From Acheta domesticus (taxonomy: Eukaryota > Arthropoda > Insecta > Orthoptera > Gryllidae), in assembly GCA_031308135.1 (NCBI GenBank), contig JAHLJT010004567.1, positions 131,725,060-131,789,059 of the forward strand: 64,000 nucleotides of DNA, read 5' to 3'. Positions 12,595-25,000 of the stretch are shown piece by piece. The position numbers and the translations under genes are program-made. Each line of letters starts with the position of its first letter. The stretch's first letter is position 1. The notes under the pieces are model-generated. The model ran no database searches. It worked only from the letters and a program-made list of their open reading frames with translations, and was not told the DNA's origin.

Positions 12595-13600
12595 CACTGA
12601 CTATCACACATCAAACCCCACAAATATACAAGCAGGCTTCTTCTAAGGATCTTCGTTATCTCCGACACTCTTTAACATTTACATATCTGATATCCCAGTA
12701 GCATCCAACACCAACATCGGCCAATTCGCTGCCGTTACCATTATATATGGGTCCAGGTATTCATGAAACATAATAAGGAAAAAGATACTAAATGATCTAG
12801 ACCAAATAGAAGAATGTTCCCTAAAATGGAATATAGTCCCAATACCTCATAATCTAAAGCAAAAGTTTTTACTTACAGACAAATGTTTACCCATCCCCTC
12901 CTCCAAATCAGTAAATCATAATTCCTTGGACTCTTCCCCATCTAAACATCAATAATATTTATGACTAAATCTTAATGTGAAGTTACCACGGAAAGACCAT
13001 ATAGGTGCAAAAACACGACCACACAAAGGTAAAAATCCATCAATTAAAAAACCATTTATTTCAAAAGTAAGATTCCTCAAAACAATGCAATAGCTCTACA
13101 CAAACATATTATGAGACCTATTATGATTCATGCATGCTCAATCTGGTTAAATGCTTCATAACTAACTAAAAATCTGAATCGTTAGAAATAAAACCTCAGA
13201 ACAATTACAAAGGCCCCGTGGTTCTTTTAATTTTACATTTGCACTAAACATTAAATGTACTGTACATAATTCCATTTCTTGCCAAGATCTCCATCAAATT
13301 CTGCTCATGTATCAACGAAATAGATCACCTATCGTATTTTGACCTTGCTCAATTCATAGATTCCCGGACAAGAATTAAAAACGGTTACCTCTATTCAAGC
13401 ATTTTTGAACATTCAGTCCGAGTTGGAGAATAAGTAAGACTCTTAACGAGCTCCCTTACTGTTTAGTAGTTGGAATTAGAATTAAGTTAGTTGATGAGGT
13501 TAGTTGATGTAGCTATAAACTACATATTTATGCAAAAATACTGTAGAACTTGATGTATGTTCCTTGCAATTCCCATAAAACAATGAAAATTGATAAAAAA
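12595..13600 (+). pseudogene. Jockey-type LINE fragment (RT palm to 3' end)
   Basis: From about 12630 the frame reads QAGFF, a stop, then GSSLSPTLFNIYISDIP, the reverse-transcriptase block before the catalytic motif. The expected FADD box has decayed to FAAV at about 12725. Further on, IMRPIMIHACSIWLNAS and NLRTITKAPWFF (13110-13225) match the thumb region of Jockey-clade polymerases. An AT-rich 3' UTR runs to about 13600. Stops and frameshifts are frequent, and the endonuclease is absent. Confidence 0.75.
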
Positions 13601-14030
13601 TGACCTCTTTATCTATCCTTCACTATGTCTATGTCCCTCTTCCTATCTACACATTTATCTATCAATTTATCTATTCTTCTATAAATTCATCCATTTATTT
13701 ATTTATTCATTCATTCCCAGAGACACAGCTTAAGGTGCGCAAAGCAAGTAGATTTGGGAGGAAGGGGTTCTGGCGATGACGCGCTATTTTTGGAGCTACG
13801 CTATTTGCTTTCAGTTCAGTTGGTTCAGCAGGCCATTTTTAGATAAATCGTTAATGGAATCTCTTTTTGTGAGCGCGTAAATTTTAATGTGAATAATGAC
13901 AACGTATGTCGTACACAAAAAAATCAGAACTCTGTGGAAAATTGGTAGAGGTAGTAGACTGCTGGTAGACGAGGTCAGAAGGTAGAAGCAATTAAAGGTT
14001 GGAAGATGGGCTATGTCTTGATGTGTAAAG
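13600..14030. other. Non-coding spacer
   Basis: It begins with a TCTATC-rich pyrimidine stretch (13600-13720). Nothing else is supportable. Confidence 0.3.
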
Positions 14031-15088
14031 TAGAGATCTGTAAAGCGTGCCATTTGCTCGCTCGTACTCACTCGAGCATTTCAGTCTCGAGTACCGTGTC
14101 CTCGAGTATCATGCGCTCGCTCGCGGTTGGCTGGGAGCGCAATGTGAGCCGTCTCCTTTGCAGTGTCCCGCGGCTTCAAAAGCGAATTAATAGGATTATG
14201 AAAGCTTACATTTGCCTCGAGATGGCGCCCTAACACACAAGAAATCTAAAGAGAATAAGGATAGGAGGAAGAGGCTTCACACATTGTGAAATCCCAAAGA
14301 CATTCTTCAGATTTGAGAAGTTTGTAATCGCACATCATTTTTTCCGCGGGAAAACATTACATTTTCAGAGGTTTTTTGCAAAATTTATTTGTTTTATCGG
14401 CGACTAGTTTTTGTTTTTGAAATATTCGGAAACGAATAATGGTAAAAAATGAAGTGGAACTTGGAAAAAAATAGTAATATTATTATTATTGATCTCCGTA
14501 ATTATACTTAATACAGTTTTCAATCTGTAACGGAATTTTAAGGTTCGGACTGCAATTAAATTGTAAAAATTTGATGAATAATATATTATTTTAATTTAAT
14601 TTAGAAACGGGACTAATAATTAAGTGGTATCAGAAAGATATTTTTACTCTTTCGATTTGTGCAGCAGCACGTCCAGAATGATAAAATTAAAAGGCACTAG
14701 AAATAGTGTACCCCTATTTAAAGGTTTCAATTACTGTATTATTTCTTCTTCTTCTTCTTCTTCTTATTATTATTATTATTTGAAGCTTATATTTGCATGC
14801 ATTTAGCATACACTGTCCTGTTTTTCCACGCCCACATTTCCTTATTACAGCTCGTACAGCCATTGCCCTTATTTTAGTTCATATACACTCATCGCCTCCT
14901 TAAGGCCCACAGCTCGTTCTCCTCGCATCGAGTATCGGATGCTCGGCTTTCAAAGCAGAATGAATTTCGCTCTGTGGGTCGCGGCGAAGAAAACTCTGTC
15001 CCACTGGCTTGACGTCTAGCGGATTTTCTGCGAACTGCCGCGGTGCTCCGGCAAAACCGTCTCGTGCAGGACTCTAGTGTAGAGGCTG
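14030..15088 (-). repeat. Long dispersed repeat, copy 2 (inverted)
   Basis: The reverse complement aligns with 3290-5172. The outer end 'gagtcctg' is at 15070-15085, and the ACGTCTAGCGGATTTT block at 15011-15026 matches 3325-3340. The inner end with CTCGAGTGAGTACGAGCG is near 14060-14080. It lacks about 720 bases present in copy 1. Both copies have their 'gagtcctg' end outward. No obvious target-site duplication brackets the whole 11.8-kb interval, so I treat them as two separate insertions rather than the ends of one element. Confidence 0.7.
14743..14780. repeat. (TTC)n(TTA)n compound microsatellite
   Basis: About seven TTC units are followed by about five TTA units, the counterpart of the AAT run in the inverted copy. 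Confidence 0.95.
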
Positions 15089-15479
15089 GATAAGATTCTG
15101 CTGGTAGTCAGCAGGCAGCAGCAAACACATATTGGAAGAAGAGACGTCGTGACGGATGGAGGAGATTCAAGGAGGGAAGGAGGTCAAGGTCCAGTAGCTA
15201 GCAACAAATAGTTGACAGGCGAAGGAGATTTTTGGATTTTAAGGAAAGTATAAGGAAAGACGAGAACATTATAGACTGATGCAAAAGACGAATGTTTCAT
15301 TTAAAAAATTGTTAATTTTGAAAACGTTTTATGTAGATGTGTGCCTGTCTTTTAACAAACATTTTCGGTGTGCAATTGTGATGGTACAAAATTGATTTAG
15401 ACGTTTTAGTAAATTAATTCGGCGATGAATGCTCTTTCATTGGCGAGAAATGTTTAGCCAATTGTTGAGAAATTTTTAA

Positions 15480-16092
15480 GAGTGGTTTTGAGAAACGTTT
15501 GGTTTTAAAATTGCCTTAATTTCACTCAAAATTACGGAAAAAGTCACATATTTTGAAAAAGAATATACATTATTTTACTTAAAGGTCTATTTCTGATGAA
15601 GAGACTTTTTGCGAAAAATAAAATATTGTAGTTGAAGGATGACCCCCAACATTTTTAAAGTTTTAGAATTTTCGAAAATTCAGAGAATTCAAAGAAAATC
15701 TTACTTTCGTTATTTTTACAAGCGTACTTTTCATTTTTCGTTATTTTTACAAGCGTACTTTCATTTTTCAAGCGTATTTTTACAAGCGTACTCTAGGAAA
15801 AAACTTGGAAATTTTGGAGTCATTTATGGGAAAATTTATAAAATGACTTTTGAACTTCATGAATAGTATCCACCAAAATCAAACAATCATTTCAAATTCA
15901 AGGAGCCGCGACATCAGACTGATCGATTGGGCGATATAGTTTTGTGAAAATCCTGTCTCTAATTTAGCCGCTAATGTGGTTCTCACACTCACTGACGCAT
16001 ATACGAATGGACAGATAGTTTGTCGTAATCTAACTTTTAGTTATAAAGGGCTCACAAAATATGTATTATGACTACACAGCGTATTAGAGGAA
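15480..16092 (+). repeat. Dispersed GACGG-family repeat, diverged copy
   Basis: Shared blocks are 'caaattcaaggagccgcgacatca' (positions 15891-15914, matching 43809-43832), a degraded 'tagccgctaa' (15965) and a relic of the GACGG run near 16000. An internal tandem repeat of about 31 bases (unit 'cgttatttttacaagcgtac') sits at 15708-15793. Confidence 0.6.
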
Positions 16093-16094
16093 GT

Positions 16095-16405
16095 TATACA
16101 GGGTGATGCGCCTAAGATGCCCACAGCAAGTATCTTCGAAACGGTTTGAAGTATTGGAATGAGGTTTACGCCAAATTGTTGCAAGTAATGGGGGAAATAA
16201 CATATTCAATTTTCTTGTTTGTGTCTTTTGTAATTTTGGAGATATCGACACAACTTCGATTTTTTAAATGGAAGTATATATTTTTTCTCTATCATTCTAA
16301 AGTTCTCAAAGAGACGAATACAATGATATAAGTATTCATAATATTCGAAGAGATACTTTTGCAAAAACACGTGGTTTTCTCAGGAAGCACGTCATGGACA
16401 CGGAA
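16095..16405 (+). repeat. Interspersed repeat, plus-strand copy of an inverted pair
   Basis: It begins TACAGGGTG and continues with blocks 'aagatgcccacagcaagtat' and 'ggagatatcgacacaacttc'. The minus-strand copy at 18600-18925 is very similar (by eye near 90%). An ACAGGGTG terminus is seen in several non-autonomous DNA elements, but I could not define the other end or a target-site duplication. Confidence 0.7.
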
Positions 16406-16989
16406 TTTCACGTTCCGAAGAAATGTTCCTTGTTGGTGGAATGTGCGTTTGACCTTGTATGTGCTGATGTATTTCAACTTGTAGCTTTCCGTATCTCAAC
16501 TTGCTTTCGCAGGTCAACAGACTGATTTTACCTACGTTAAGTGATCCGAACGTGGAGTCGGCGGAAGCCGTGCAAGTGAAAATTTTATTAATTAAATTGA
16601 TTTAACAAATTTAATTTAATTTGTCGTATGATACTTGCGCATTTCCCTATTCCAGTATAAACGGCGAAGCAAGTGAAAAACAGTGTTCTTTTCTAATTTT
16701 AAGGGGTATGAAATGGTATGAATTGGACAATGAATTCTTATACTATCTTCAGATCTATTTCAGTAGTAAAGACATGAATTATATCTTAGGAGGTGGAACC
16801 TACCAATGCGAATTTAATAATTTAAAATAATCAATGACGAAATTTACATTTTATGAGTGAGCTTATTCCTGAGTTTCGGGCAATATCTCGCGAACTCACA
16901 TGGTGGTTTGTAGCTATATATGCAATAACATTGAAACGAATTGTTATCATTACAACAATGATAACAATCCGCTTCTGAGAATGAAGAAC

Positions 16990-17830
16990 ATTTGAATTGC
17001 GCGGTAGCGGCGGGCGCGCCGACGGAGTCGGGTGCCGGAGTCGAGTCAGAGAGGTGAGCCGAAGAGCGAGGAAACCACGAGGAGTCAGGTAGGCAGTGGA
17101 GCTATGGCTGGGTAACGAAAAGGACGGGTGCGAAGGGTGTGGAAGAAAAAGGACGAATAGTGGTGAAATCTGGGACCATCGAGAATGGAAGGCATCGGGA
17201 AGGACACTGCGGCGGGAAATGGTATGTAGTGAGCTAAAACGGTTGTGTTGGTGTAGTAAAGATAGGACAATATCGGTACATGAAGACAGTCACGTGGGCG
17301 AGTGTGGAGCAGCGGCGGCTCGTAGATTTCTGTGCGGCAGTTAACCGTTAGTGTGTGGTGTATCTGTCTTAGTGATCAGATGGGAACAAAGACTTAATCG
17401 GAGTGAGGGAAGATTAATCATTGGATTATGCTAAAAGTGGTGAAATCGGCGTTGACAAGGCAAAGCATGTGGGCGTACACAAGGGGAACATTGAGTGAAC
17501 ATAGCTGGGCATCATTAAACGACCAATTGTGAGACGTAGACGAAAAGATTTATTACGGACAGCGAAGGAAGTAGCATTAGCGGGCGACGCATGGCAAGTC
17601 CGTTACAACGGCGGTGTACAGCGAGATCTCGGCAGCCAGCGTTGTGCTGGGAGCGGCGGGCGAGCGGCGAAGGCGGGCGGCGGAGCAGGCCCTCTCCCCA
17701 CGTCGGCATCCAGCGATCCGACTAGGCCCGAGCACCGCCGGCTCTGCAAGAGGCATCGCCTCGCCGGCTGATCGCGGTCGCGGAGCGGCGCGGCCCGGGT
17801 TCGAACGTACGGTGTGAATAAGAACAGACG
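16990..17830. other. GC-rich region, unassigned
   Basis: Two GC-rich segments (16995-17345 and 17550-17830) stand out from AT-rich surroundings. Open frames occur on both strands but are arginine/alanine-rich and unlike any family I know. GAGTCAG|GTAGGC at about 17083-17095 could be a 5' UTR exon donor. This may be a host promoter with a non-coding first exon, or part of an LTR element; the sequence alone does not decide. Confidence 0.3.
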
Positions 17831-18599
17831 GGAGAACATTGGGAGGGGGGGGCGAATAGATGACAGGACGCAGTGATCTTTAGTAGAGGCCTCACAGTTG
17901 TGAAAATTATAAGAAATGAATGGAGTTTCAGGACAATAAAGAAGTAATAAATAAGAGGTTATTTAGAATAGGAAAATTGATAGAGCAGATTTTTGTAAGG
18001 AATAATAACCACCAATTTTTGTAATTAATCGATCAATAAAAAAATTCATGTTTACCCTTATGTCTCCATTGATGAGAATGATTGAATCCAGAGCTCATTC
18101 CCGGGAAAGAGTCCCTGTCCCCTTTTACTAATAATTATTGTGAAGAGTCAAATTCACGACTCATTTCAACATCTACTTCCTTGTTCTCATCAGTAGCACG
18201 CTTATTTCTCTTTCGTGGTTTAGAATTCCAGTCACCGCTTGATAACAAACGTTGGAATATTCTTACCAAAGTTCTCCGTGATACAGGTTTCCGATTAGGG
18301 TACCTTTCAGCGTTTGCGATTTCCGATTAGTTTACCTTTCACAGTTCGCTTTGCGATCCTTCCACATTCACCGTAAAGAAGAAGAACATCGAATTTTTCT
18401 ACATTCGTAAATTTCATCGTGTATGCCTATGCTGCCATGAAGGTTTTTTAAAGAGTGTAAAAGTTAGTTACTATTATGACCTACAGGTCGTAAATACTTT
18501 CATAGGCGAAGGTCTAACATTACAAATTCTCTCGAGAGAACGGAACGCTATGAGAGCAAAGTACGACTGACAATATTTTCGCCTGCCAGAAACCTGTTA

Positions 18600-18925
18600 A
18601 GGAAGGGCGTGGATCACGTGGTTTCTGAGGAAATGTAGAACTCGTTTTCTTCTACATTTTCTCTCCGAATAATATGAATACTTATATCATTGTATTTGTC
18701 TCTTTGCGAACTTTAGAATGATAGTGAAAAAAATTCATACTTCTATTTAAAAAATCGAAGTTGTGTCGATATCTCCAAAATTACAAAACTCACAAACAAG
18801 AAAATTGAATATGTTATTTCCCCCATTACTTGCAATAACTTGGCGTAAACCTCATCCCAATACCTCAAACCGTTTCGAAGATACTTGCTGTGGGCATCTT
18901 TGGCGCCTCAGCCTGTATACTACGG
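18600..18925 (-). repeat. Interspersed repeat, minus-strand copy of an inverted pair
   Basis: It is the reverse complement of 16095-16405, ending at 18920 with the complement of TATACAGGCTG. About 2.2 kb separates the copies. It lies against the Jockey fragment that follows. Confidence 0.7.
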
Positions 18926-18939
18926 TGTAGGTGTAAGAA

Positions 18940-19640
18940 TTATCCATTTTAAAGGATATCGCATTACAGTAGCTTGGCTTTCTTTCACACAGGCATCCAG
19001 GGTAATGAAGAAGCGAATGCACCAGCGAAAGCAGCAATCTATCTTCCCTAAATTGAAACTGAAGCTGGCGGCTCGCTTCCTGACTTTAAAAATTATCTCT
19101 TACTTGCAGGTAAGAAACTTTGAAACCGGAACTGGAAAATGTTGCCTTCTAAATTACATGCAGTCAGGAAGAATATCGAGAAATTCCCCATCACGTCAAT
19201 TAGACTTAGCGGAAGACATCAGGTGGTTATAACCAGACTCCGTATAGGTCATTTTAAGCTTAGCTATAGCTACCTGATGAATAAGACTACTCCTAATCTT
19301 TGCCCAAATTCCAATTTCCCAGTATCGACTAAGCACCTCATTGTTGATTGCCATGAAATGACGACTGACATAGAAAATATCATCATTAAGAGTGATATTC
19401 ATTCTATCTTCATCTCCTACTCCGGCCACATTAAGATTATTCACCTTCTAACGAAATTTAATATGATAAATTGTATTTAACAATTGAGTGCCTTATGTTC
19501 AATGTAATTATATGTAGGTAAGTGTGAGTTTGTAACAGTTGCAAACTCTTGTGTATACAGTATTTTTGTAACTGTGATCGCCAGTGAACTAGCTGTTTCT
19601 AGGGCGACCTTAAATAAATAATTTTAAAAAATTATTCATT
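18940..19640 (+). pseudogene. Jockey-type LINE 3' end: RNase H and zinc-like tail
   Basis: Reading across frames, 18995-19055 gives GIQGNEEANAPAKAAIYLP, the last block of a LINE RNase H domain. From 19205 the frame reads RHQVVITRLRIGHFKLSYSY, then CPNSN and TKHLIVDC, the conserved cysteine-rich C-terminus of Jockey-group ORF2. A 3' UTR follows to 'gggcgaccttaaataaataa' at about 19605-19625. The element is 5'-truncated and frameshifted. Confidence 0.8.
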
Positions 19641-19706
19641 TTTCCCGTATCAGAAACAATACGAGTTTTTATGCCAAATAATAACTTTTTTGCGTCAGCA
19701 TTACAA

Positions 19707-19745
19707 TACTTTCTCTGTACTACGTAGGTAGTATGCGAGAAAGTA
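19707..19745. repeat. 39-bp palindrome made of GACGG-family element ends
   Basis: TACTTTCTC and its complement GAGAAAGTA bracket a short TACTACGTAGGTAGTA core. The same CTACTACGTAGCGAGAAAGTA type of end closes the copy at 44053. The preceding bases ('gcgtcagcattacaatactt') match 600-620, so this is probably a remnant in which two element ends meet. Confidence 0.6.
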
Positions 19746-19749
19746 ATAA

Positions 19750-21770
19750 ATGAAAAAAATTTCTTCCTGATAGAAAATATGAATAAAATAAACTTTGATT
19801 TTATTGATTTCTGCTAGATTCGTTTTTCTACATTGATTTGCCGCTTTCCTTTCAAAGTGCGTTATTCCACGCCCTTATCTTTTAATCTTACTCTTATTCC
19901 TATTATGATTAAATTTTGAAATGGATTTAGGAAACGCAATAACCAGGGTTACAATTTTCTTAGTTTAAAAGCAAATGTTCTACTTCATTTCATCACAACA
20001 TAATATATGCGTACTCTTCACGTTAAAAGTATAAACGTTTCAGTAAAAAATTTCGAACAGCGTCGTTTCAGATTCTTTAAAGAATAGGCATACACAAAAC
20101 CTCTCCAATCTCAAATCATAAGGATGTAGGACTTACAATAAAACAAATGTGTCACTATTTAAAAAACTTCGTATTTCTCGTTACATCGGTTAGATTGTTA
20201 GATGTCACTCCTTATGTAAAAATATATGTTGATTCTGGATGGTATATGTAACTATGTAACATAACTTTGTAACAACTACGACAGTCTACAGCGATAATTA
20301 GATGTATTCTGTTCTACTTGTTAAAATTTACTCTAAGATAAAATTACTAACAGATTCCTGGTGAACCTTTTTCAGTGTGAAATCAAACATTGAAGGTACC
20401 TACCTTAAAGGAAAAAAACCTTATTGATGAATGTCGTTGAGAGAAAATGATCATTTATTTCAAGTGTGTATAAAAGAAGTTACACCCTATTTGCAATTTC
20501 AAATTAAGATACCATTTACATTTAATGGAATATGAAGCTGCTTTTTTGAATAACAACTTCAATGCAGGAAGTTGAAAACTTTTAGAAAGGAAAGAGTGGG
20601 TACATCATGCAATGCAACTCGAGACTTACGCAAAGGTGGCCTACACATTTCTAAAATCAATAATTCCATGCAATCTCCATTTAAAAAAATGGTTATATTT
20701 TTCTCCTACCCAACAATCATTGACGTCATCCCAATTACATTATATGCTCACAGAAAAAGAAACCTTTCTTGATTTTTTTCAAAAAAGGGTATCTATCACA
20801 AATTCACAATACCATATACAATATATATGATTTTTCTACAATTTATGTTATCGTAAACCATTTTAATGCCATTGCATGACATTTATAAAACATAGTTGAT
20901 TTGGGTTTAAATCACTATCTAGTGTATGTTCCATATATTTATTTCTTATCAACAAACATTTTCGCGCACACATGAATGACACTGACTTATATGCCTTATA
21001 ATTTTATGATTTATTTTTATATATAGTTTAGATTAATATAGTGATTAGACATTTAATCAATCGCTGTTTAGATGGAAATTACATCTACTTCAAACAAAGC
21101 GACACTTGATTACTGAAATACCAACAAGTTTTAAAATTCATCTTTCAATATTTAAAAATTTGTAATTATAATTCTCTTTAAGATTCATGATTATTTTTAT
21201 GTGGAGGCAAATATTTAGTTCAACATAGACGTAAATAGCTTTACAGTAGGATATTGGGTAACGTTTTGCATTCTAAGATACAACAATGCATTTACCATAT
21301 ATTTGAAGGTACCCATGAAAGGAATTGTAGGTCTTTTTCGTATTTGCTTTGTTTTTCACACAGAAATATATATTTGGGACCTAGATCCATTGGAGCAACA
21401 TATTAGCACTCACCTATTCCTAATCATCGCATAGTCTTTGATCTGCATTGCTATCTGTTTGGTGGGATTTGACGAATATAAAACACGAAAAAGCTTTAGA
21501 GATAAAGGTCAAATTGAGTAATATCAGGAAATGCTTTTACAATAATAAAATATTATGAGTGGTTTACCATTAACTCAAAAGAAGATGATATATTTCACAG
21601 ATGACAACACAAACCAAAGAGCACAGTAAAATAGTAGAACAACATCCTTTATAAAATACACATGTTTGTGCGTAACTACAGGATGATGGTCTTTGGGAAC
21701 ATTTTCCAGAATATTATCTTTTAAAAATAATCAAAGGTTCCAGACAACACAACAAACAACAGCATAACAA
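19750..21770. other. AT-rich region without recognisable features
   Basis: No frame shows domain-like composition, and no repeat stands out. Confidence 0.35.
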
Positions 21771-21784
21771 CATCAGTAGACTCA

Positions 21785-22030
21785 TGAATTTCTAACAGCT
21801 CTATATACTATTGACTATGACATCAACATAATTCTAAACAGACTGCAAACAATTCAAAAGATGGCTCTACGATATATATCTAATGCCATATCACACTTAC
21901 TTTTATAGATTACGCTATGAAGAAATAATTTTACCCCAAACAATTTGATTTTGTTTTACAAAATATCTTGCTATTACTATGGACTCAAATGTCAGCAGAA
22001 CTGCAATACAAATGTACAATATATATAAAA
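21785..22030 (+). pseudogene. Short LINE reverse-transcriptase fragment
   Basis: The frame near 21830-21895 reads NRLQTIQKMALRYISNAISH, resembling the 'LQ..QNK.LR.I' thumb block of Jockey/CR1 polymerases. Flanking codons support it only weakly, and stops are present. Confidence 0.4.
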
Positions 22031-22079
22031 ATGTTTTCATATGACCAACACAAGTGCGGGATTTCCTTAGTGACGCAAT

Positions 22080-25000
22080 GAATACAAATAAGAAGGAGTG
22101 TATAATGGTGTCTCATTTCTCTGAGAATATCTTTTTGAAGGCGAGATGGCCACATTCATCACATTAACTAAAGCAATAAATGTGGTCACCTTTTGGATGG
22201 ACCGTCATTTTTAATGGCTTTCTTTTCGACATTTTTGGATGTCACGTACCTCCAATCAAGGGGCTCGCGCAGAACGTCAATACGAGTCGCATTCACCAGA
22301 GCGAAATTAATTTGCTTTTCTAGTTACACACACCAATTAATGCTTCCAAATTGTCTGCATTATACTTATTCCAAGTTTCCTTCTAAACCTTGCAACTTAT
22401 TTGTAAAAATAATTATCAATGTTAACTTCAAATTCCGGACTAAATTTCGAAGCTGAAGCAGCAGAAACGAAAGTATCAATGACAAATTCACATCAAGCAC
22501 ACACATATTAAATTACATTTCAAATCTTTTTTGAGCTCATTTCGTATACGGCCGCCCCATTTTAATGGGAATCTCTCCAGAATAAAATATTTTCAGCTTA
22601 TGATCCGCTGTTTGAGTTACAACTAGCAACCTTCATTTCAGTAGTTTGTTTTTGGTTTTAACTCTAGAAATACTGACGTTATGTTTTCAGCAATGACGGT
22701 CCATGGTTGATTTCAATGGTTAATGTTTAGTTATGTGTTCACACTTAAATCAATCGCGACAGTACTCCGCGCGATTGTCTTTTGAATTTTCTCACTACAC
22801 GAGAGAGATTAGTGCCACAAATAATAACAACTTGGCAGTCTGTTCTAATCTGTAAGGCCGTCGTCAGTAGCGTAACTGTTAGGAAGAGAGCTTTGAGATT
22901 GACGTCGTTGATTGAACGACTTAGTTGGTGTTTCGGGTATTCTCGGGCATCAAAGATGCAATAAGGCTTAAAGTCGGTAACAAGACGGCGTTGCTTTCTG
23001 TCCAAATGCGTTCAAAAGTATACTATAAATCCGTGCTCCTTTATAAGATCTGCTTTAGTATTCAGTTGCAGCCTTTGCTTGTTTGAAAAATCGTAACATA
23101 TCAAGGTGTACGCTTCGTGGTTAGTGCTATATAGAGGCGACTGTATAATGATGTATTGAAGGAGCCAATTCCTTCTGGGTACGCTACTGACTCACAAAAA
23201 GGCAATGAGGCATGTCTTAAAACAACCCTTTCAAGCGCACTAATCAAAATTTGTTAATTGCGCGCGCCATCTAAATCAGAAACAAGAAAAATTGTTCAGT
23301 AAAAAACTAATACAATCTGCCCGTAGACCTAACTAAACCATTTAATTTAAAAACGGAAGACTTGAGTTATCTGCTGTTTGCTTCCACATCACTTCAGCTA
23401 TGAGCTTGAAAAATACATTCAACATTGCATAGTATTCAATGGTGGGAAATTTGGTTCTTATTGTTGCGTCTTCATCGAAATCACGATAATGAACGTACAC
23501 AAAATGTTTGAAACAAATAATATTAATGACGTAATCATTCTTGTTTTTTCACTTCAAAGCACAAATATTACAGATTTAACTTGTGTGACTGGTAAAATGC
23601 CCACAACGCATCCTACCAAGAGTCTGCCTATATTTAATTACATAGTTCAAAAGTGGTGATATAGGCGTGATTCTTATGAGATTGCATTATACATACTTAG
23701 GACAAAGGTGTGATACAATGTATAAGAAAACTGTGAAGGAAAGGTTTAGTTAATAACAAGAGGAACAAGGAACATAGCGCTTTTGGAGTATTTAGCATTC
23801 AACTGAACGATACCTACGAACCAAAATAGTTCGACTACTCGAAAAATGAAACGAACATTTTACTTCACCAAACACTCAGTGGAATAATAAACTCACATAT
23901 TTCTCATTGGAATTTGGTGATCCGATAGATCAACGAAACACCAAGTATAAATATCTCATTTATGAAATACTCAACATACTTCTGAATTTCGAAACATCCT
24001 GAGATCCAACGCCCAGCTACTAGTCCAGTAAGATGTATAAAAATTCCCGCAACTCCAAACCTATATTAGTAGACTACTGAATTCGCGCTATGCAAAATAC
24101 TCCCATGTGCGTACATGCACGTGGTGGACTGGGAGCGATGTACCTCCTTGCGAAAGACATCACTCGCTTCCTAAGAGCTTGCTCATAAGATGGTGCCAGA
24201 TGGAATAGTATTGCGTTTGACAAAGCCGGGAAATTCTAGTCATTTCTCGTAAAGCTATCGCCAGCGATAGCAATATTCTCTAAAGACTTTTAAGCATTGC
24301 TGTGTAAATTTGTTGCAATATCTAAAGGTATTTCTTACTTGTATCAACATTTTGTGTTTAAACATTAAATAACATTTATAGGATATTTTGCACTATAAGT
24401 ATAGATTGGCTTGATTGTAACGGTGCTTTTTAATGCATATGCACTCGAAGTAACTTTTATATTAGCTTAATACCCTGCGTTTAGAGAAAATACAGTTCTT
24501 ATAGGTAATGGTGATATATTTCGTTTCAGAATATACATTCTAAAATCCACTTTTTAACGCTATGAATTCGAAATTCATGCATGGAATAATTAAAATATAA
24601 AATTCTTTACTTAGCGAAATATTCTTTAAAATTGAAACTGACATATTTAAGAAATATGTACAAGTTTTTCATTGGCGTGTATTTCATAATGACAATAACA
24701 ATGGGATTGAATCATTTCAATTTTGTCACTTTCCTAATACTCGTTTTCGTGTAATCTAGACATATTCTGGGGGATTTGTTGTACGAAAAATACCCTTCAG
24801 AAACAAGCAGGATCTGCGAGTCCCACATTCAGCACAATACCAGCACACACTCTTGCGCTAAGCACACGCGCTCGAAACTCCACACATCCTAATCGGGATT
24901 TACGTCTTCGATACGTTGTCCTGAACGCTCTCTTACACACGATCTAGTCTCTGATTAAGAATCGAACTCACACGCACTTGTTAAAAGACAGCGATCCAAC

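Noticed and set aside
3290..15088. Idea that the inverted repeats are ends of one 11.8-kb Maverick-like transposon
   Set aside because: No polymerase, integrase or capsid genes lie between them, only fragments of other elements, and no flanking target duplication was seen.
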